Below, one piece after another: positions 7,282 to 12,410 of a stretch of 12,410 nucleotides of DNA (positions within the stretch are counted from its first letter, which is position 1; each line of letters starts with the position of its first letter). The stretch is from Clostridiales bacterium (GTDB lineage: Bacteria; Bacillota_E; Sulfobacillia; Sulfobacillales; JAIMBI01): the NCBI GenBank assembly GCA_027318915.1, contig DAHVOH010000085.1:1-12410 (forward strand), read 5' to 3'. Below the pieces are notes generated by a model. That model was not told the origin of the DNA and ran no database searches. It was given only the letters and a program-made list of their open reading frames with translations. A program made the translations under genes and the position numbers.

Positions 7282-9210
7282 ATGGCTCACAGGGGACGTT
7301 TGACCCAGCCATTGATACGCGGTCGGGACGGGACGCTCCGTCGAGCGACCTGGGACGAGGCGCTCGATCGGGCCGCGGACGGGTTCCGACGCGGATTGGC
7401 GGAGCGGGGTCCGGACAGCATCGGCATTTTCAGCTGCTCCAAGGCCACCAACGAGGTCAACTTTCTGGCCCAAAAGTTCGCCCGGGTGGCACTCGGCACC
7501 AACAACATCGACAGTTGCAACCGCACCTGACACGCACCGAGCGTCGTCGGTCTGGCGACGGTTTTCGGAGCCGGGGGCGGCACCAGTTCTTATCGAGAAT
7601 TTGAAGACACGGATCTCATCCTATTGTGGGGGTCAAACGCCCGGGAAGCCCATCCCATCTTCTTTCATCATGTCTTGAAGGGCATCCGGCGGGGCGCCCG
7701 CCTCTACGTCGTGGACCCTCGGCGCACCCCGTCGGCCGAGTGGGCGCATCTCTGGGCGGGACTGGACGTGGGTACCGACATTGCTTTGGCCAACGCCATG
7801 GGCCGCGAGATCATCCATGCCGGACTGGCCAATATGGCGTTTGTCCGCCGGGCCACGGAAGGCTTTGACGCATACCGCGCCTCGGTGGAATCGTGCACGC
7901 TGGACTGGGCGGAAGGCGTCACCGGAGTGCCGGCGGATGTGATCCGCCAACTGGCGCACGACTATGCCCGGGCGGAACGGGCGGAACTCTGCTGGACGCT
8001 GGGCATCACGGAGCACCACAACGCGGTCGACAATGTGTTTGCCCTCATCAACCTCGCGCTCTTGACCGGCCATGTCGGGCGCTACGGCTCGGGTCTGAAC
8101 CCTCTCCGGGGCCAGAACAACGTGCAGGGCGGCGGGGACATGGGAGCGCTTCCCAACAAGCTGCCGGGCTTTCAGGACATCGAGACCGACGACGCCGCGC
8201 GGGCGCGCTTCGAAGCGGCGTGGAACACCGTCATCCGTCCGCAGCGTGGCATGCACCTCTCGCAAATGTTTGACGCCATGGAGGCCGGAACACTGCAAAC
8301 GCTCTATGTCATCGGGGAAAATCCGGCCCAGTCGGAAGCCGACAGCCGGCGGACCGTCAAATTGCTGCGCGGTCTGGACCATCTGGTGGTCCAGGACCTG
8401 TTTCTCACCCGCACGGCGGAACTGGCCGACGTGGTCCTGCCCGGCACCGCGTCCTGGTGCGAGTCGGAGGGCACCGTCACCTCCAGCGAACGCCGTGTGC
8501 AGCGTGTGCGCAAGGCGCTCGAACCTCCCGAGGGGACGCGGGATGACCTGTGGATCCTGTCCGAGCTGGCCGAGCGACTGGGGCATGGGTGGGGCCACCC
8601 CGCCGCCGAGGAAATCTGGGACGAATGCCGTGGACTCTCCCCCATGCACCGGGGCATGAGCTATGCGAGACTGGAGGCCGAGAACGGGATCCAGTGGCCT
8701 TGCCCGGATGCGTCTCACCCGGGGACGCCGTTTTTGCACGCGCGCCTGTGGGAGGACCCGCGCACCGGACCGCCGGCTCCGTTTCAGCCGGTGATGCATG
8801 AGGGCCCCCTGGATGCGCTGACCGACGACTTTCCTCTGCGACTCACCACCGGACGGCGGCTGGAGTCTTTCAACACCGGTGTCATGAGCACCCGCTACCG
8901 TCCGCCGACGGCGCCGGGCGCCCAATTGTACCTGGCTCCGGAGGACATGGCGCTGCACGACTTGCAGGACGGCGACCGCGTCCGCGTCGTGTCTCGGCGC
9001 GGCGCGGTCGAAACGCCCGTCCGGAGTGACGCGACGCTCCGTCCCGGCCTTGCCTTCATGACCCTGCATTTTCCCGACCAGGTTGACACCAACACCTTGA
9101 CGCCGGATTTCTGGGATGCCAAATCCGGGACGGCGGAGTTCAAAGCCAGCGCGGTGCGGCTGGAACCCATCCGTGCCGGTCGGACTGCGGTGACGGAGGT
9201 GCCGTCATGA
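7282..9210 (+). CDS. fdhA: Formate dehydrogenase catalytic subunit, selenocysteine-containing, lacking the N-terminal [4Fe-4S] domain
   Basis: The 642-residue product oxidises formate to CO2 (or runs in reverse) at a Mo/W bis-pterin centre. One frame runs from ATG 7282 to 9210, broken only by TGA at 7528-7530, read here as Sec83. The context NNIDSCNRT-U-HAPSV places it where family members have Sec or Cys, followed by His84. Arg276 in LRGQNNVQG lies 193 residues after Sec83, the same spacing as Sec140 to Arg333 in E. coli FdhF. The C-terminal pterin-binding domain begins near 517. AAGGGGG lies seven bases before the start. The protein begins at RLTQPLIRG, just after where the N-terminal CxxCxxxC domain should be; that domain is fused to the gene at 11057-11989. 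The stop overlaps the next start (ATGA). A conventional gene finder would split it into two open frames at the TGA. Confidence 0.93.
7528..7568 (+). other. Selenocysteine codon and bacterial SECIS hairpin
   Basis: TGA at 7528-7530 is followed by a stem-loop. CGTCG (7542-7546) pairs with CGACG (7556-7560), and CCGA (7537-7540) pairs with TCGG (7565-7568) across an internal bulge. The nine-base loop TCGGTCTGG contains GGTCT (7549-7553), the apical motif of the E. coli fdhF SECIS bound by SelB. Eighteen bases separate the TGA from GGTCT, the same as I recall for E. coli fdhF. The element also codes for protein in the same frame. Confidence 0.85.
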
Positions 9211-11060
9211 CGGATGGGACTCACGAACGACGGCGCGAGATTTCGGCCGCGGAGCAGGCAGCGGTGGACGCGGTGCTGGGACCCGCGCCGTCGACCTGGA
9301 CTGGGGGCGGACGCCACGCGCCCGATCTCCATGCCAGCCGCCGCGAAGCCGACCACCGCGATTTGCTCCTGCCGGCCCTAGAGGCATTGTCTCGCACCGC
9401 GGGATATGTGACCCCGGAGGGCCTTGCCTACATCGGCCGCCGCCTTGGCTTGGCGCCGGCCGAAGTGTATGGTGTGGCAAGCTTCTATGCCCTGCTGCCC
9501 GTCGACCCGCGCCCGCCGGTGACCGTGCATGTGTGCGACGATGCCGTGTGCCGTCTCCAGGGCGGAGAGGAACTGGCCGCCCAGCTGGCAGCCACATGGG
9601 GACCCGAAGGCAAGCCCTTGGGAACGGCCACGTGGTTGAGAAGCAGCTGTCTTGGCCATTGCGCCCAGGCGCCCGCCGTCTTTGTGCAGCGGGCCGGCGC
9701 GCCCCCGGAACAAGCCATCGTGGCGCCGGCCCAGGTGGCTCCTTTAGCCGCCTGGGCCGCTGGAGGCTCCCCGTTGTCGGAGACTTCACCCACATCGGCG
9801 GGAGCCGTTTCGTCGGTGGCTGACGGTTTGCTGACCCGCGTCGGGGTCGTGGATCCGACCGACATCGACGCCTATCGCGCCGCCGGCGGGTTTCAGGCGC
9901 TCCGGCGGGCGCTGGAGCTGGGCTCCGAGGGCATCCTCCAGGAGGTACGCGAGGCCGGTCTCTCCGGGCGCGGCGGCGCCGCATTCCCGACGGCCAGCAA
10001 GTGGCGCGCGGTGGCGGAGAATCCAAACCGACCCGCCTACGTGGTGTGCAACGCGGACGAATCTGAACTGGGCACCTTCAAGGACCGCGTCCTGCTGGAA
10101 GAGGACCCGTTTGCCGTCGTCGAGGGCCTGATGATTGCCGGGTACGCCGTGGGCGCGCATCACGGCTATGTGTTCGTGCGCGGAGAATATCCCCGCGCCC
10201 GCCGCCGGATTGAGGCGGCCGTATCCCAGGCGCGCGCGCGCGGCTATTTGGGAGCGAGCGTGCTGGGGCGCCCGTACGCCTTCGACATCAGTGTGCGTGC
10301 CGGACAAGGCGCCTACGTGGCCGGGGAAGAGACGGCGCTGTTCAACGCCATCGAGGGACGTCGGGCGGAGCCGCGCAACAAACCGCCGTTTCCCACCAGT
10401 CACGGCCTCTTCAACCGTCCCACCGTCATCAACAATGTGGAAACGCTGGCCAACGTGCCCCTCATTCTTCGCATCGGCGGCGCCCGCTACGCCGAGGGGG
10501 GCGCGGGAACCGTCACCGGCACCCGCCTCTTTTCGGTGTCCGGTCACGTGCAGCGACCGGGGGTCTACGAGGCGCCGTTCGGAACGCGTCTAGGGGCCCT
10601 GCTGGACCAGGCCGGCGGGCTCGCCCCCGGTCGCCGCCTGCAAGCGGTGCTGCTGGGTGGGGCGGCCGGGTCGTTTGTAGGGCCCGACGCCTTGGACATG
10701 CCGCTGTCTCCGGAGGGCGCGCAGGCGTGGCAAGCCAGTCTCGGCTCGGGAGCGGTCATGGTGTTTGATGACACGGCCGATGTGACGGCGGTTGTCCGAC
10801 GGGTGGCACGGTTTTTCCGCGATGAGTCGTGCGGGCAGTGCGTGCCCTGTCGCATCGGCACGGCGCGCCAGGAAGAGTTGGTGGAACGCTTGGCGGCAGG
10901 CCACGGCACGTTAGCCGACGGGCAGCGCCTGCACGCCGACCTGGTCGCCGTGATGCGCGACGCGTCCATCTGCGGCCTCGGGCAGACGGCGGGCAACGCC
11001 GTGGAATCCGCCCTGCGGCTCGGCTTGCTGGGTACAGCCATGAAGGAGGGAACACCATGA
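9207..11060 (+). CDS. NADH-oxidoreductase (diaphorase) subunit, NuoE-NuoF fusion of formate dehydrogenase
   Basis: The 617-residue product joins two subunits that are separate in complex I and in FdsG/FdsB. Residues 1-180 are NuoE-like, with [2Fe-2S] ligands Cys110, Cys115, Cys148 and Cys152 (CDDAVC and CLGHC). A low-complexity linker spans about 181-210. Residues 211-617 are NuoF-like: GLSGRGGAAFPTASKW (251-266) and CNADESELGTFKDR (281-294) bind FMN and NADH, and Cys542, Cys545, Cys548 and Cys589 (CGQCVPC and SICG) hold a [4Fe-4S] cluster. It should pass electrons from the formate dehydrogenase centre to NAD+. DESELGT differs from the usual ESEPGT by one residue. ATG at 9207 overlaps the upstream stop (ATGA), with GGAGG seven bases before it. 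No membrane segment is present, so the complex is probably soluble. Confidence 0.93.
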   Translation: MTDGTHERRREISAAEQAAVDAVLGPAPSTWTGGGRHAPDLHASRREADHRDLLLPALEALSRTAGYVTPEGLAYIGRRLGLAPAEVYGVASFYALLPVDPRPPVTVHVCDDAVCRLQGGEELAAQLAATWGPEGKPLGTATWLRSSCLGHCAQAPAVFVQRAGAPPEQAIVAPAQVAPLAAWAAGGSPLSETSPTSAGAVSSVADGLLTRVGVVDPTDIDAYRAAGGFQALRRALELGSEGILQEVREAGLSGRGGAAFPTASKWRAVAENPNRPAYVVCNADESELGTFKDRVLLEEDPFAVVEGLMIAGYAVGAHHGYVFVRGEYPRARRRIEAAVSQARARGYLGASVLGRPYAFDISVRAGQGAYVAGEETALFNAIEGRRAEPRNKPPFPTSHGLFNRPTVINNVETLANVPLILRIGGARYAEGGAGTVTGTRLFSVSGHVQRPGVYEAPFGTRLGALLDQAGGLAPGRRLQAVLLGGAAGSFVGPDALDMPLSPEGAQAWQASLGSGAVMVFDDTADVTAVVRRVARFFRDESCGQCVPCRIGTARQEELVERLAAGHGTLADGQRLHADLVAVMRDASICGLGQTAGNAVESALRLGLLGTAMKEGTP

Positions 11061-11989
11061 GCGACCGGCAGCGCCGCGTGGACGTCACCATCGACGGACG
11101 AAACCTCTCGGTGCCGGAGGGTCAAACCATTCGCGAAGCATGCGAGGGAGCGGGCATCGACGTGCCGACGCTCTGCTATCTCGAAAATCTGGCGCCGGTG
11201 AACGTCTGCCGCGTCTGCGTCGTGGAAGTGGAGGGCAGCCGCACGCTGGTGCCGTCCTGCTCGCGGCCGGTAACGGCGGGCATGGTGATCCGCACCGATT
11301 CGCCGCGTGTGAGGACCAGCCGGCGCATGGTGTTGGAATTGTTGGCCTCCGCCGTCGACCTGTCCGCCGCAGACGCCACGGTGGAGCGGTGGGCGGCCGA
11401 CTATGGCGCGGACCCCTCCCGCTACGGCGCGGCCGCAGACGCTTCCTGGACTCCGCAACCGGCCGGCCACCACCATCCGGTGCCACCCGGTCTGGCGGCC
11501 ACCGGCGCCCAGCCGGTCAAAGTGGATAACGAGCTCTATGTCCGCGACTACAGCCGCTGCATTCTCTGCTACAAGTGCGTGGAGGCGTGCGGGCAAGAGG
11601 CGCAGCACACTTTTGCCATTTGGGTCGCGGGCCGCGGCTTCGACGCGCACGTGGCGACGGAGTTTGAGGTTCCGCTGCCCGAGTCGACCTGCGTGTATTG
11701 CGGCAACTGCATCGGCGTGTGTCCCACCGGTGCCCTGATGTTCAAGAGCGAATACGATCTGAGGCAGGCGGGCGCGTGGGCGCCGGAGCGGCAGACGGTC
11801 ACGGAAACCATCTGCTCGTACTGCGGCGTCGGTTGCACGCTGGCGCTGCACGTCCAGGACAACCGCATCGTAACCGTCACCTCGCCGCTGGACCACGAGG
11901 TGGGACACGGCCACCTGTGTGTCAAAGGCCGGTTCGGCTACGCTTATGTACAGGACCTGGACCCTGAGGACCCGACTGCAAGCCCGTAA
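11057..11989 (+). CDS. Iron-sulfur subunit of formate dehydrogenase: NuoG/HoxU-like ferredoxin fused to the N-terminal [4Fe-4S] domain of the catalytic subunit
   Basis: The 310-residue product carries the electron chain between the formate site and the diaphorase. A [2Fe-2S] domain comes first, with Cys40, Cys51, Cys54 and Cys68. Two [4Fe-4S] motifs follow: Cys168, 171, 174, 178 (CILCYKCVEAC) and Cys212, 215, 218, 222 (CVYCGNCIGVC). The His/Cys cluster motif usual between them in NuoG is absent; the region near 95-120 has no Cys. The last 60 residues are the start of a catalytic subunit: CSYCGVGC (253-260), Cys288 and Lys290 in CVKG, matching Cys8, 11, 15, 42 and Lys44 of E. coli FdhF. The protein then stops at 310, before the pterin domains, which are encoded separately at 7282-9210. 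ATG at 11057 overlaps the upstream stop, with AAGGAGG seven bases before it. Confidence 0.92.
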   Translation: MSDRQRRVDVTIDGRNLSVPEGQTIREACEGAGIDVPTLCYLENLAPVNVCRVCVVEVEGSRTLVPSCSRPVTAGMVIRTDSPRVRTSRRMVLELLASAVDLSAADATVERWAADYGADPSRYGAAADASWTPQPAGHHHPVPPGLAATGAQPVKVDNELYVRDYSRCILCYKCVEACGQEAQHTFAIWVAGRGFDAHVATEFEVPLPESTCVYCGNCIGVCPTGALMFKSEYDLRQAGAWAPERQTVTETICSYCGVGCTLALHVQDNRIVTVTSPLDHEVGHGHLCVKGRFGYAYVQDLDPEDPTASP

Positions 11990-11993
11990 GCAC

Positions 11994-12034
11994 GGCCCGC
12001 GGCGGCCGCCGATGGAGCGGCCGCCCGGCGGGCC
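11994..12034 (+). terminator. Strong stem-loop after the formate dehydrogenase operon
   Basis: The hairpin begins four bases after the last stop codon. GGCCCGC (11994-12000) pairs with GCGGGCC (12028-12034), and GGCGGCCG (12001-12008) pairs with CGGCCGCC (12018-12025). This gives 15 base pairs, a nine-base loop and a two-base bulge. No T-run follows, so it may be a GC-rich terminator, a 3'-end stabiliser, or a two-way barrier against the minus-strand gene on its right. Confidence 0.6.
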
Positions 12035-12097
12035 GGGGGCCAGGCCGTGGTGTGCCGCCGGCCGCAGCGTTCCGTCGCGTCGAGAGGCTTGACGCAG

Positions 12098-12410
12098 CTA
12101 TTGTGCCGTCAATGCCGGGCGGCCCAGCGTCCTGGGTCTTGGGTTCTCGGCTCGTCTACCCGCTGCCACCCGCCGTCTCCGCCGCGTCGCCGCGCCCTCG
12201 CCCGGTTCGCGCCAGCCATGCGCTCGCGCCCAAGAGAAGAGCGATCGCCGCAAGCGAGACGCCGATGTCACCCAGAGCGTTCCCTTCCATCTCGATGTTT
12301 CTGGGGCTAGGCACACGCTGGTAGGTTGGGCGCACGGCAGCGGTATTTCCTGCTCGACCTCCCCGCTCGCGGCTAGCCGCACAATCTTGCTACCTGCCCA
12401 CATCGCGATC
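12098..12410 (-). CDS. Partial SMP-30/gluconolactonase-like protein, C-terminal part, possibly decayed
   Basis: This frame enters from the right edge and ends at TAG (12100-12098). Its first 50 residues resemble the last beta-propeller blade of SMP-30/gluconolactonase/regucalcin proteins: IAMWAGSKIVRLAASGEVEQ, then EIPLPCAQPTSVCL and GTLWVTSA, where the family has patterns like VARWGGxRVxRYxPDG, IxLPxxxPTS and TLYVTSA. The match ends near 12260. The rest of the frame is an arginine-rich tail of about 54 residues unlike the family's C-terminus, so a frameshift or decay after WVTSA is likely. The fragment converges on the formate dehydrogenase operon. About 60 bases of GC-rich spacer without features separate it from the stem-loop ending at 12034. 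Function, if intact, would be hydrolysis of a sugar lactone; this is tentative. Confidence 0.4.
   Translation of the reverse strand, partial: IAMWAGSKIVRLAASGEVEQEIPLPCAQPTSVCLAPETSRWKGTLWVTSASRLRRSLFSWARAHGWREPGEGAATRRRRRVAAGRRAENPRPRTLGRPALTAQ

Noticed and set aside
7282..7530. Formate dehydrogenase gene as a pseudogene broken by a stop codon
   Set aside because: The stop is TGA at the exact Sec position with a SECIS hairpin, and no other disruption occurs in over 1900 bases.
7633..9069. Long minus-strand open frame of 478 codons
   Set aside because: It is antisense to the well-supported formate dehydrogenase catalytic gene and has the composition of a shadow frame.
12156..12290. Minus-strand 44-residue frame with one hydrophobic segment (GVSLAAIALLLGASAWLA)
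   Set aside because: It overlaps the SMP-30-like frame, has no clear ribosome binding site, and Ala/Leu-rich frames are common by chance in such GC-rich DNA.

Overview
The window is GC-rich bacterial DNA with strong Shine-Dalgarno sequences. Genes are tightly packed, some with 1-base or ATGA overlaps between stop and start. The sequence alone does not fix a taxon. One gene uses an in-frame TGA with a bacterial-type SECIS hairpin, so the host should decode selenocysteine. It must also make molybdenum or tungsten bis-pterin cofactor, although no gene for either task lies in the window.

Left block (259-5907, minus strand). Five genes form one operon, read in the order MFS transporter, 3-hydroxyisobutyrate-dehydrogenase-family reductase, metallo-beta-lactamase-fold hydrolase, ThDP enzyme most like sulfoacetaldehyde acetyltransferase (Xsc), and a second reductase of the same family. 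A LysR-type regulator (6013-6951, plus strand) is divergent from the operon. The shared 105-base intergenic region carries two T-N11-A dyads, the usual LysR-box form. The layout fits an inducible catabolic operon: import, oxidation or reduction of a small hydroxy acid or aldehyde, hydrolysis of a lactone or ester, and ThDP-dependent cleavage. A sulfonate is the leading guess for the substrate, because of the Xsc-like enzyme, but phosphotransacetylase and a sulfite exporter are not seen.

Right block (7282-11989, plus strand). Three genes joined by ATGA overlaps encode an NAD-dependent, diaphorase-linked formate dehydrogenase. Its organisation is unusual. The catalytic gene (selenocysteine at codon 83) lacks the N-terminal [4Fe-4S] domain that normally starts this polypeptide. 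A NuoE-NuoF fusion follows. The missing domain is fused to the end of the third gene, behind a [2Fe-2S] domain and two further [4Fe-4S] motifs. The usual FdsA-type alpha subunit is thus cut in two at a domain border, and its halves lie in reversed order around the NuoEF gene. A 15-bp stem-loop closes the operon.

Edges. At the left end a well-placed ribosome binding site and ATG suggest the first 21 codons of another minus-strand gene. At the right end a minus-strand frame resembles the C-terminal part of an SMP-30/gluconolactonase protein, probably partial or decayed. No tRNA, rRNA, CRISPR array or insertion sequence was found.
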